Assembly (NCBI GenBank): GCA_022009795.1
Contig: CP091724.1
Span: forward strand, 124,001 to 188,000
DNA: 64,000 nt
Direction: 5' to 3'
DNA from: Anaerotruncus sp.
Lineage (GTDB): Bacteria > Bacillota > Clostridia > Oscillospirales > Acutalibacteraceae
The position numbers and the translations under genes are program-made. A model generated the notes under the pieces. That model made no database searches and was not told where the DNA came from. It saw only the letters and a list, made by a program, of their open reading frames with translations. Positions 30,452 to 40,800 of the stretch are shown in pieces (the stretch's first letter is position 1; every line of letters begins with the position of its first letter).

Positions 30452-30950
30452 ATGCCGAAGAACGAAATTAAAGAACAGTTTGAGGAAAAATATAATCTTT
30501 ACGGCGATATGCTTTATAAAATAGCCTATCTTTATCTCGGCAACCCGGCCGATGCGGAGGATGCTTTGCAGGAGGTTTTTATAAAGCTTTTATCAAGAAC
30601 ATTGCCTTTTTAAAAAAATGCCGAGCATGAAAAAGGCGTGGCTTATAAGAGTAACTCAAAATAAATGCCGCGATATGCTCCGATCCGCGCACGGCGTGAA
30701 CTTTCCCGAAAATGAAAGCATTGCCGCCGAGGGCGATGACTTTTGTGGCGCGGAAAGAAAGGCGGATGTTATTGCCGCAATTCAAAGCGTGCCGCCTCAG
30801 GCAAAAAAACAGCCATAATTCTTTATTACTATTATGATTACTCGGTTGCGCAGATAGCCCAAACACTGAAAAATAAGCAATTCGGCAGTAAAAAAATGCG
30901 GCTAAAGCGCGGCAGGGAAATATTAAAAAAAGCAAATTGGGGGATTATGA
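30452..30950 (+). CDS. ECF-type RNA polymerase sigma factor, frameshifted
   Basis: Small alternative sigma factor, about 166 residues. Region 2 reads YGDMLYKIAYLYLGNPADAE, then DALQEVFIKLL; region 4 reads VIAAIQSVPPQAKKTAIIL, then YYDYSVAQIAQTL and KMRLKRGREILKK. GGAGG lies before ATG 30452. Shifts occur in the T/A runs near 30605 and at the A-run near 30814; the restored end is TGA at 30948-30950, overlapping the ATG of the next gene as ATGA, a sign of translational coupling to its anti-sigma factor. Confidence 0.88.
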
Positions 30951-31922
30951 AAATGAAAAAAATGAAATTAAAAAAATGCAGTTTCTCAAATAAAGCCCGA
31001 TGCCTGCATGAAAGTGCGCCTTAGTGAAAAAAATCGCTTGTGCAAAGCCTAAAAAGAAATGCCAAAAGGCGAATCACGGCGGCGATTTGCTGCGTTATGT
31101 GCTTTGCCGTTGCGGCGGGCACCATGGCTTTTTATCCCGGCAGGGAAAAAGCCGCAGAGCGGCAGCGATGCCGATTCTTCCGTAATTAGCGGTGCGGAAA
31201 AACAGCTTTGTGCTTTGCGTTTCGGCGGCGGAATCTGAGCAAACAATTCAAATCGGCACTTCAAAAACCGCTTTGCCGGATTACCGCCTTTCTTACGACA
31301 AATACGGCGATTTGCACATAAAAGGCCGATAATTCGTTTGATGTGAGCGGTGAAAACATAAAATCCGTTAAATTCTCGTGCGATAACGGCAGCTTTGATT
31401 ACACGGATTTGAATTTGATAAATTATTTGAAAAAAAGCGGCAAATATTATGATATCATCGTGCCTTACGGCAGTGAATATCAAGCGGCGGGAGGCAGCAG
31501 AAGCGCATTGCTTAAAACAATGCTTGCTCATATCGAAAACGGCGATTACGATTCTTATTTTAAGGCGGCGGATATTCAAAAAAAAGCCGCAGGGGATTAT
31601 TACACGGCCGAGCTTGTTTATGATGAAGCGGATAATCCCGTCGGCGTAGGCATTTTGGCGGAGGAAACATATAAAAAATGCGTTGGCTTCAATCAAAAAT
31701 CCGCCGAGTTTGAAAACATAAATAAGCAAAATGAAAATATTATCGAAACGCTTGTTTGGACCCCAGCTGTTTCGGACGATGCAAAAATATGAGAATTTTT
31801 TTCCGATGTGCCGGGCGATGTTATAACGGTTACCGTCACCTTTGAAAAACGGCGGCGTTTTGCAAAATAAATATGCTTTTGCTTTTAATGATGACGGCGC
31901 TTTAACCGCAGAGCAGATTTGA
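30947..31922 (+). CDS. Probable membrane-bound anti-sigma factor, frameshifted
   Basis: A Lys-rich cytoplasmic N-terminus (MKMKKMKLKK), one membrane helix near 31085-31130 (ITAAICCVMCFAVAAGTMAF) and an extracytoplasmic domain (SFDVSGENIKSVKFSCDNGS to the end at 31922). The topology and the ATGA overlap with the ECF sigma gene indicate an anti-sigma factor; the outer domain recalls DUF4179-type sensors, but I cannot name the family firmly. At least six frame changes, worst between 30960 and 31340, so the N-terminal third is uncertain. Confidence 0.65.
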
Positions 31923-32019
31923 TTTTTCCGAATTTACAAAATGAGAAGGCTTTTTCTCGGCATTGAAATATTCCGAACGATATTGTATAATATTTGCATA
32001 AGTTGTTTCGGAGGCTGCC

Positions 32020-33150
32020 ATGGAAAAAAACGCTCAAAGAAAAAGAATATTGTGGCTGGATTATGCCAGGTGCTTTGCGATTATCTGCGTTGTGTTTATT
32101 CACAGTGTTGAAAGAATATATAATGCCTATGATATGCAGGAAACCGCGCAAATGGCAGCGGGCTCGCTTTTGTTTCGCAACGCGGCATTTGCAATAGGCA
32201 GGCTCGGCGTGCCCGTGTTTTTAGCTATTTCCGGCTATCTGCTGCTTGACCGTGATTATTCCTCGGCAGATAAAAATCTTTAAATTTTATAAGCACAATT
32301 TACTGCCTATCGTTATAACAACGGAAATTTGGAATGTGATTTACGATGTTATAATTTTTTTATCGGAAACGGAAAATTCGATTTTTGATATGCTTATTCG
32401 CGACTTGCTTTTCTTTAAAACAAATCAAATGGGCAATATGTGGTATATGCCCATGATAATCGGTGTTTACATCGCTTTGCCTTTTGTTGCAAACGCAATC
32501 AAAAATATCGAAACCAAAGCGCTTTCCGTGCCGCTTATTCTTTTGTTTGTAATCGTTTTTATTTTTGGGCTTTATTCTCAGCTTAAATCGGTTTTTTTGG
32601 CTGGAGCTTTCAAATATCGGGAGTTATAGATATAAGCTTTTTGGGCGGCACTTACGGAATGTATATTTTTTTCGGCGCCCTTTGTAAGCGCGGCGTGTTT
32701 AAAAAAATTCCGTCTGCCGTGCTGTGGCTGTTTATTGCTGCGGGCACGGTGCTTTGCGTTTGGCTTTTAACCTATTCAATCAGAATCGGCAATTCAATCA
32801 GATTGTGGTATGATTTCCCCGGTGTTTTGCTTGCATCGTGCTCGATTTTTGAGCTGTTTTCAAGAATGGATTGCACGGCCAAATCGGCGGCAAGGCTTGC
32901 ACCTCTCGCAACGGCAATATCCGTTTCAAGCTTCGGCACATTTTTTTGTGCATAAAGTTGTTATATTCTATCTCGGCAATGCCGCGGATAAGGTGTTTGT
33001 TTACGACCCGCTCAAAACCGTTGTCTTTTTTTCATCGCCACTTTCATTATCAGTGCGGCGGTTTCGTATTTGTTCTATAAAAATACCCAAATTCAATCGC
33101 CTGATTATGGCGGCAAAATAATCGCTCAAAGTTTAAATAAATTAAGATAA
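32020..33150 (+). CDS. Acyltransferase 3 family membrane protein, frameshifted
   Basis: Integral membrane acyltransferase that typically O-acetylates surface polysaccharides. The signature start ILWLDYARCFAIICVVFIHS (the essential His after the first helix) and GRLGVPVFLAISGYLLLDRD are clear; ten or so helices follow (MWYMPMIIGVYIALPF, IPSAVLWLFIAAGTVLCVWL). About 377 residues, ending at 33150 after restoring frames. Shifts near 32265, 32600-32635, 32930 and 33030. GGAG lies ahead of ATG 32020. Confidence 0.87.
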
Positions 33151-33155
33151 AGAAT

Positions 33156-33187
33156 AACCCCAAAGCCTTAAAAGCTTTGGGGTTTGT
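33156..33187. terminator. Terminator between convergent genes
   Basis: AACCCCAAAGC / GCTTTGGGGTT with loop CTTAAAA. Confidence 0.8.
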
Positions 33188-33204
33188 GCTTTGCGCGAAA
33201 AAAA

Positions 33205-33786
33205 TCAGCAAATCATTCCGTTTTCAATCCAATTCATAACGGAGGGATATTCTTCTTTGTAGGAATCAAGTCTCTCCGTATTGGAATCAACAAAGGCAAG
33301 AAATTCATCCGTGTCCTCAAAATCATAGGTGAAATCCTGCTCAAAATCATATGTGGCGGTGAAGATGTAGTCAAAAAAACATCGTCGGCAGAATAATCTT
33401 CCAATAATTTATTTGCCGCAAGTTCTGTTACATAATCAAGCGCGTTTTTAACCGTTGCCTCAAAATCGGCGGGGTCAATTTCTATTTCCGGCTCGCTTTC
33501 GCAATATTCGATAATGTCGCTTTCGCCCACGCCTATGTTTTGCAGGTATTCGATAACATCTTCAAGCCCGGTTTCGTTAACCGCGTCATACATGCGATAG
33601 TTAAATTCGCCCACAATGTTTTGCAATGCCACGGCTTTAAAAACGGCGTCCGTTTCGTGGCCCGATTCGTCGGTAATCACAAAGCCGTCCTCTTTAAACT
33701 GCTCCCAAAAAAAGCTCATAAAGCACTTTGAATTTGGGCTTTTTCCTCAAAAAAATTGCTTCATAAATGTAGGAATCAATGTTCAT
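33205..33786 (-). CDS. Hypothetical acidic protein, frameshifted
   Basis: Not recognised. The start MNIDSYIYEAIFLRKKPKF at 33786 has a GGAG site; after one shift near 33715 the protein reads KEDGFVITDESGHETDAVFK and a strongly acidic stretch (CESEPEIEIDPADFEATVKN). A second shift at a run of A/T near 33375 gives the C-terminus DFEDTDEFLAFVDSN...MNWIENGMIC. About 193 residues, soluble, negatively charged, no known motif. It faces the acyltransferase gene and shares its terminator. Confidence 0.62.
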
Positions 33787-33846
33787 TCTGTGTGTTCTCC
33801 TCAAATCTTTTTATATTGTAACGCATTATGTTTACATTTTTCAATA

Positions 33847-33876
33847 TTGCAATGAATTTTTATAATGATATATAAT
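33847..33876 (+). promoter_or_regulatory. Promoter of the aldose-1-epimerase-like gene
   Basis: TTGCAA (33847-33852) and TATAAT (33871-33876), 18 bases apart. Confidence 0.55.
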
Positions 33877-33934
33877 TAACTTTAGTAAGTATGTTATGAA
33901 ATAATATATAAATTTTTAAGAAAAAGGTGAGCTT

Positions 33935-34807
33935 ATGGCTGTTAAAATATCAAGCGGCAATGTTACCGTGCTTTGCCTGCAGGAGGGCGCAATGCTTCAT
34001 TCTCTTGTTAAGGACGGCGTTGAATATCTTTGGCAGGGCGACAAAGAGCATTGGGGCGGTCAGGCACCCGTGTGCTTCCCGATCGTCGGCGTGCTGAAGA
34101 ACGGTAAAGCAAACGCTTTCGGCAAGCCGTGCAATATGAAAAGGCACGGCGTTGCAAGAATAAATCCCTTTGAGATTAAAGAGCAGGGGCCGAATTTCGT
34201 TTCGTTTGTTCAAAATTCAAGCCCCGAAACAAAAAAGGAATTTCCTTTTGATTATTCGCTTCAAATAAAATATACCGTGCTGAAAAACAGCGTTACCACG
34301 GAATATACGGTTAAAAACACCGGCGCGGATAAGCTTCCGTTTGCAATCGGCGGTCATCCGGCGTTTAATTGCCCGCTTGAGAGCGGCGAAAGGTTTGAGG
34401 ATTATTCGGTTAAGTTTGACAAGGTGCTTAATCACCCTTGCCTGCGTCCCGATATTCACAGCGGCATAATCGATATTTCAAAGCGATATGATGTTGTTTC
34501 AAACAGCGATGAAATTAAAATGGATCACTCCCTTTTTACGGACGACGCCATGGTGTTTGACGGAATTAAAGCAAAATCCGCCACTCTTTCCGCAGGCGGC
34601 AGGGGAGTGCGACTTGATTATCAGGATTTTTGGAAAATCTTTTTGATATGGTCCTCCGCAAACGGCGGCAATTTCGTTGCCCTCGAGCCATGGACGGGCA
34701 TTTCAACCTGCACGGATGAATCAGACGAGTCTGAGAAAAAACGCGGCATGACAGTGCTTGAGCCCGGCGAAGAGGCTTCGTTTAAGTTTAAAATTACTTT
34801 GATTTAG
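33935..34807 (+). CDS. Aldose 1-epimerase (mutarotase) family protein
   Basis: Intact, 290 residues, beta-sandwich fold related to LacX and YeaD/GalM. Typical motifs are VCFPIVGVLKNGKA, MKRHGVARINPFEI and IGGHPAFNCPL (catalytic His), with FVALEPWTGISTCTD containing the conserved Glu. Proteins of this subgroup interconvert sugar or sugar-phosphate anomers, but the true substrate of the LacX branch is uncertain. AAGGTGAG site before ATG 33935. It is followed eight bases later by nadE. Confidence 0.85.
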   Translation: MAVKISSGNVTVLCLQEGAMLHSLVKDGVEYLWQGDKEHWGGQAPVCFPIVGVLKNGKANAFGKPCNMKRHGVARINPFEIKEQGPNFVSFVQNSSPETKKEFPFDYSLQIKYTVLKNSVTTEYTVKNTGADKLPFAIGGHPAFNCPLESGERFEDYSVKFDKVLNHPCLRPDIHSGIIDISKRYDVVSNSDEIKMDHSLFTDDAMVFDGIKAKSATLSAGGRGVRLDYQDFWKIFLIWSSANGGNFVALEPWTGISTCTDESDESEKKRGMTVLEPGEEASFKFKITLI

Positions 34808-34814
34808 GTGAAAT

Positions 34815-36729
34815 ATGAATTACGGATTTTTTTCAGGGCGGCGTCGGCCTCGCTCAATTTAAAGGTTGCAGACCCGCAGTATAATAAAAAAATTCAATAA
34901 TAAGCGCAATTGAGGCGGCGGAAAAAAAGAGGGCGCAAGGCTTCTTGTTACTCCCGAACTTTCCGTCACGGGCTACACCTGCGCGGATCTGTTTTTTTAC
35001 CTTTGCGCTGCAAAAATGCCGCAAACGACGCACTTGCTCAAATCACGGCGGCCACAAAGGGCAAAAAAACATCGCAGTTTTGCTCGGTATGCCGGTGCCG
35101 TTTCTCGGCAGCCTTTATAACTGCGCTGTGCTTGTGCGCGGCGGCAAAATAATCGGTGCCGTGCCAAAAAAGCACATTGCAAATTATAACGAGTTTTATG
35201 AAAAACGCTGGTTTGCCTCAGGCTTTGATTTTTGAAGCCGTGCAGGATATAAGCATCTGCGGCTTTGATGTAAAAAAATCGGCGATCAAATTTTTTTGAT
35301 CTCGGCGGCGGGGCAATGCTCGGCGTTGAGCTTTGCGAGGATTTGTGGGTGCCGGCTCCGCCGAGCTCGCAGCTTGTGCAAAGCGGCGCAAATATAATTG
35401 CAAATCTTTCGGCAAGCGATGAATATGTTTCCAAGGCGCAATACAGAAAAAGCCTTGTTGAAAATCAATCGGCGCGCTGTGTGTGCGGCTATGTTTATGC
35501 CGGTGCAGGTCCGTGCGAAAGCACCACGGATCTTGTTTTCAGCGGCGCAACGCTGATTGCGGAAAACGGCTCGGTTGCCGCCGAGGGAAACAGATTTGAT
35601 TTTGAAAATCAAATCGTTTATGCCGATTTGGATATTGAAAAGCTTTCCGCGCTGCGCAGAAACAATATGTCGTTTTCAAACAAAATCGGCACTGTGCAAA
35701 TCGTAAGCGCGCCCGTGCAAAATAATGAAAACGATTTGAAGCACCGCTTTGTTGACCCTCATCCGTTTGTGCCTGCGGATGATGAAATGCGCCGCGAAAG
35801 ATGCCGCGAGATTTTTGCCATTCAGTCCTGCGGGCTGGCAAAAAGAATTTCACATGTCGGCTCCGCCGGTGCAATAGTCGGCATTTCGGGCGGGCTTGAT
35901 TCAACGCTTGCCCTGCTTGTTGCCGCCGAGGCAATGAAAAGGCTCGGCAAAAGCGCTGCCGATATAATCGGAATCACAATGCCGGGCTTCGGCACAACGG
36001 GCAGAACATATAATAACGCCCTTGAGCTTATGCGCAGACTCGGTGTGCAAATCAAAGAAATAGATATAAAAGCGGCGTGCGAACAGCATATGCGCGATAT
36101 TGAGCACAACTCTGAAATTCACGATATAACATATGAAAACACCCAGGCAAGAGAACGCACGCAAATCCTTTTTGATATGGCAAATAAGCATAATATGTTG
36201 CTTGTGGGCACGGGCGATTTGAGCGAGCTTGCAATGGGCTGGTGCACTTATAACGGCGATCATATGAGCATGTACGGCGTTAATGCCTCTGTGCCGAAAA
36301 CGCTTGTGCGCTATCTTGTGGAATATGTTGCTTCGGTAAGCGATAAGGAAACTGCGGCGGTGCTTTATGATATATTGGACACGCCTGTTTCTCCCGAATT
36401 GCTTCCGCCCGATGAAAACGGAAATATCGCCCAAAAAACAGAGGAAAATATCGGCCCTTACGAGCTTCACGATTTCTTCCTTTATAATTTTGTGCGCTTT
36501 GGCTTTTTCAAAGGAAAAGCTGATAATGCTGGCACAAAAAGGCGTTTGAGGATAAATATTCGTCCGCGGTGATTGAAAAAAATGGGCAAGCGTGTTTATG
36601 CGCAGGTTCTTTATAAGCCAATTTAAGCGCAGCTGTATTCCGGATTCGCCGAAGGTCGGCTCGGTTTCGCTTTCTCCTCGCGGCGACTGGCGCATGCCGA
36701 GCGACGCTTCGTTTAACGCATTCGTTTGA
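34815..36729 (+). CDS. nadE: Glutamine-dependent NAD+ synthetase, frameshifted
   Basis: Two-domain enzyme, about 638 residues. The N-terminal nitrilase-type glutaminase has Glu in LVTPELSVTGYTC, Lys in PKKHIANYNEFYEKRWF and Cys in GVELCEDLWVPAPP; the C-terminal synthetase has the PP-loop GISGGLDSTLAL, followed by LMRRLGVQIKEIDI and GTGDLSELAMGWCTYNGDHM. It makes NAD from deamido-NAD with ammonia channelled from glutamine. Frames shift repeatedly before 35300 and near 36525; the C-terminus ends SLSPRGDWRMPSDASFNAFV. Start ATG 34815. Confidence 0.93.
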
Positions 36730-36775
36730 TTTGTGCAAATAATATATTTGTTTAGAATATTATGGAGTGAAATTT

Positions 36776-37513
36776 ATGGCAGATGAAAAAAACAATCTTC
36801 CCGATAGCAATTCGGAAGAAAACAAAAACACGGGAAAGAAAAAGCCCGATAAAAAGCTTATAATCGGCATTGCTGCCGCCGTGGCGGTTGTTGCGATTGT
36901 TGTGGGAATAATTGTGGGCGTAAGCTCGGGCGGTAAGGAAAAAAATACACGGAAAAGCCCGTTTCAACAACAGCGGGCGATTCGCAGGGCGATTCCGCAA
37001 AGCCGGGCATCATAAACGGCGAAATCATCGCTCCTACTAAAGAAAACGGCAATTCGTCATCCGGCGGCGGTTCTTCAGATTCGTCAGATTCAAATTCAGG
37101 CGGCAATTCAGGCAACGGATCGGATTCAAATTCCGGCGGCGGAAACGGCAGTGAAAAACGGCGGCGGAAACAATTCGAATAACAATGAAATTATTCCCGT
37201 AAACAGAAAGCTGCATATTGAAATTACTTTTGCCTAACGACGGTTCAATTGAAGATGTGCTTTATGTTTATATAAACGGAGAACAGCTTGATCTTTCGGG
37301 CGGCACAAGAGATGATTACGGTTATGTTGTTAAAACGGACGGCAGCGTTTTTTTGCATTTGATACGGATAAGGAGTATAAAGGCTCAGTAGCCGTTGAGG
37401 CAAGCCTTAAAAAATACGGCAAGCCTGCCAAGCATACTTCCGGAATAAACGACTCAAATATAAGAGTAGCACTTCCTCTTGCCCGCTCCGAAGAAGGCGT
37501 GGTTGAATTTTAA
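36776..37513 (+). CDS. Membrane-anchored protein with Gly/Ser/Asn-rich linker, frameshifted
   Basis: No known family. A charged N-terminus (ADEKNNLPDSNSEENKNTGK) is followed by one membrane helix (LIIGIAAAVAVVAIVVGIIV), a low-complexity linker (GGGSSDSSDSNSGGNSGNGS) and a C-terminal domain of about 90 residues (DGSIEDVLYVYINGEQLDLS ... YGYVVKTDGS) that looks beta-rich. ATG 36776 is preferred to GTG 36767 because GGAG lies at 36764. Frames change near 36945, 37155, 37230 and 37350. Topology suggests a cell-surface protein with its C-terminal domain outside. Confidence 0.7.
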
Positions 37514-37608
37514 ATTAAAAAGCTCTTTCGGCAAAAAAACTGCCGCAAGAGCTTATTTTTTTACAAAAAAAGCACAAATTCTAAAAATAATAATTATTAA
37601 ATTGTTTG

Positions 37609-37639
37609 TTGAAATATAAAAAAAGCTTTGTGTTAAAAT
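37609..37639 (+). promoter_or_regulatory. Possible promoter of the PFOR transcript
   Basis: TTGAAA (37609-37614) and TAAAAT (37634-37639); the 19-base spacing makes this tentative. It lies about 200 bases ahead of the gene, implying a long leader. Confidence 0.4.
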
Positions 37640-37695
37640 ATTGGCAAATCACAAAAGGGCTAATTGCGCCCATTTTTTTGATTGAGGGAGAGAAT

Positions 37696-37826
37696 TTCAG
37701 GCGCCTTGCATAGCAATGTGTCTGTTTAAGTGCATATAAGGCACTTGATCGGCGCGCTTTTGCGCCGCCTGAATGTTCCTCGTCACTTGTTAAGTGTAAA
37801 TTATGAACTTTGCGGTTCTCAGGAGG
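37696..37826 (+). ncRNA. Structured leader RNA of the PFOR gene
   Basis: A four-way-junction fold can be drawn: closing stem TTCAGG (37696-37701) / CCTGAA (37768-37773), hairpin TTGC-ATA-GCAA (37706-37716), hairpin AAGTGC / GCACTT (37728-37746) and hairpin CGGCGC-GCTTTT-GCGCCG (37750-37767). Downstream are CACTT-GTT-AAGTG (37784-37796) and GAAC-TTTGCG-GTTC (37805-37818), which abuts AGGAGG. AAGTG and CACTT elements can pair in alternative ways, so switching is possible. It does not match a riboswitch class I know. Confidence 0.5.
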
Positions 37827-37838
37827 TAATTTATTCAC

Positions 37839-40800
37839 ATGGTACAAAGAAAAAAGAAAACGATGGACGGTAATAATGCCGCTGCTCATGTTTCCTATGC
37901 ATTCACGGAAGTAGCCGCTATTTATCCCATCACTCCTTCGTCCGTTATGGCGGAGGTTACGGATGTTCTTTCATCCCAAAACGCCAAAAACATTTTCGGC
38001 CAAAACGTAAGAGTTCAGGAAATGGAATCAGAAGGCGGCGCTGCAGGTGCCGTTCACGGCTCTCTTTCCGCAGGTGCTCTCACCACCACTTATACGGCTT
38101 CTCAGGGTCTTCTTCTTATGATCCCGAATATGTATAAGATTGCAGGTGAGCTTCTTGCATCTGTTATTCATGTTTCGGCTCGCTGCGTTTCCACCCATGC
38201 ATTAAACATCTTCGGCGATCATTCCGATATTTATGCCTGCCGCCAAACGGGTTATGCAATGCTTTGCTCAAACAACCCGCAGGAGGTTATGGATCTCGGT
38301 GCGGTTGCTCATCTTTCAACCCTTAAATCTTCTGTTCCTTTCCTTCATTTCTTTGACGGCTTCCGCACTTCTCACGAAATCCAAAAGATTGAAGTTTGGG
38401 ATTACAAAGATCTTAAAGACATGGTTGATATGGATGATGTTAAGCGCTTCCGTGAGCGTGCACTTAATCCTGAGCACCCCACGCTTCGCGGCTCGGCGGA
38501 AAACTCGGATATCTTCTTCCAGCACAGAGAGGCTTGCAATAAATATTATAACGATGCCGTTGAAACCACCGTTATGTATATGAATAAGGTAAACGAGAAA
38601 ATCGGCACCGATTACAAGCCCTTTAATTACTACGGCGCACCCGATGCAGAGCATATCATCATCGCTATGGGCTCTGTTTGCGACACTATCGCAGAAACCG
38701 TTGATTATCTTAATGCAAAGGGCGAAAAGGTTGGCCTTGTTAAGGTTCACCTTTACAGACCTTTCTCTCCGAAATATCTTATCGATGTTATCCCCGCAAC
38801 GGTTAAAAAGATTTCCGTTATCGACAGAACTAAAGAGCCCGGCTCAATCGGCGAACCCCTTTATCTTGATGTTGTTGCAGCATTTAAGGGCTCGCAGTTT
38901 GAAACAACTCCTATCTATAACGGCCGTTACGGCCTCGGCTCTAAGGACACTGTTCCCGCTCATATTATTTCAATCTATGATAATATGAAAGCAGCAGAGC
39001 CTAAGCAAACCTTCACCATCGGCATCACAGATGATGTTACGAATCTTTCTCTTCCTGCAGGCAATCATGTAGATACAACTCCCGCAGGCACCACAAGCTG
39101 TAAGTTCTGGGGTCTCGGCTCAGACGGTACTGTCGGCGCTAATAAAGACTCTATCAAAATCATCGGCGACAACACCGATATGTATGCTCAGGGCTATTTC
39201 TTCTATGATTCAAAGAAATCGGGCGGCATCACGGTTTCTCACCTTCGTTTCGGTGTAAACCCGATCACATCTTCTTATCTTATCAATAAGGCTAATTTTG
39301 TTGCCTGCCACTGCCCGTCATATGTAACAAAGTATGATATGGTTCAGGATCTTGTTCCTGGTGGCACATTCCTTCTTAACTGCATTTGGAGCCCCGAAGA
39401 GCTTGATAAAGAGCTTCCCGCTTCAATGAAGAGATATATTGCAAACAACGATATCAATTTCTATATCATCAATGGTATTAAGATTGCAGAGGAAGTAGGC
39501 CTTCGCGGCAGAGCTTCCACAATTCTTCAGTCTGCATTCTTCACAATTTCGGGAATTCTTCCCGTTGATCAGGCTATTGAGCTTATGAAGGCTAAGGCAA
39601 CAGCTAAGTTCTCAAAGAAGGGCGATGCCGTTGTTGCAGCTAACCATCAGGGCATAGACAGAGGCTCTAAGGAGCTTATTAAGGTTGAAGTTCCCGAAAG
39701 CTGGAAAACAGCAGAGGACGAGATTGTTGAGAAAGAAATCAAAACAGACCGTCCCGAAATGAAGAAATTCGTTAAGGAAATTCTCAGCCCCGTTGATCAT
39801 CAAAAGGGCGATGCTATTCCTGTTTCAACATTTGTTGATATGGCAAGCGGTGTGTTCCCGGCAGGCTCCTCCGCATTTGAAAAGCGCGGTATTGCCGTTG
39901 ATGTTCCCGAATGGGATCCCACAAAGTGCGCTCAGTGTAACAGATGCGCAATGGTTTGCCCCCATGCTGTAATTCGCCCTGTTGCCCTCACGGCAGATGA
40001 GCTTGCAGCTGCTCCCGCAAACACAAAGGCTGTTGATCTTAAAGTTCCTAAGAACAGTGGCCTTAAATATGCTCTTATCGTTTCCACACTTGACTGCACA
40101 GGTTGTGCATCATGTGCAAATGTTTGCCCCACAAAGTCACTCACTATGAAGCCCATCGCTTCTCAGCTTGACAGCCAGCCCGTATTTGATGCTCTTTGCG
40201 ATATTGATCCCAAAGCAGAGGTTGCTTCTGATAAAACTGTAGTTTCCGCTCAGTATCTTAAGCCTTATCTTGAATTCTCCGGTGCTTGCGCAGGCTGCGG
40301 TGAAACACCTTATGCTAAGCTTGCAACTCAGCTCTTTGGTGATAAGATGTATATTGCCAATGCAACAGGCTGTTCTTCAATTTGGGGCGGTTCGGCTCCT
40401 TCAACTCCTTACACGGTTGATAAGCACGGCAACGGCCCGGCTTGGTCAAACTCCTTGTTTGAGGATAACGCTGAATTCGGCCTTGGTATGTTCCTTGCTC
40501 AGGCTCAAATCCGTTCAAGACTTGCCGAAGACGCTATTGCTCTTAAAGAAACAAGCGTTGGCAAGGAAGTTCAGGAATATCTTGACACATTCCATTCAAC
40601 CCGCGGCAACGATGCTCCTGCAAAGGCTCTTATTTCCGCTATTGAAAACACAGAGTTTGATGGCGAAGCTAAAGCTGCTGCCGAGGACTTCCTTAAGGAT
40701 AAGGATTATGCCGCAAAGAAGAGCCAGTGGATCTTCGGCGGCGACGGTTGGGCTTATGATATCGGCTTCGGCGGACTTGATCACGTTCTTGCTCAGAATC

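Noticed and set aside
37696..37773. Possible tRNA in the PFOR leader because of its cloverleaf shape and length
   Set aside because: No T-loop TTCRA, no seven-base acceptor stem with CCA, and stem sizes do not fit a tRNA; treated as a leader RNA.
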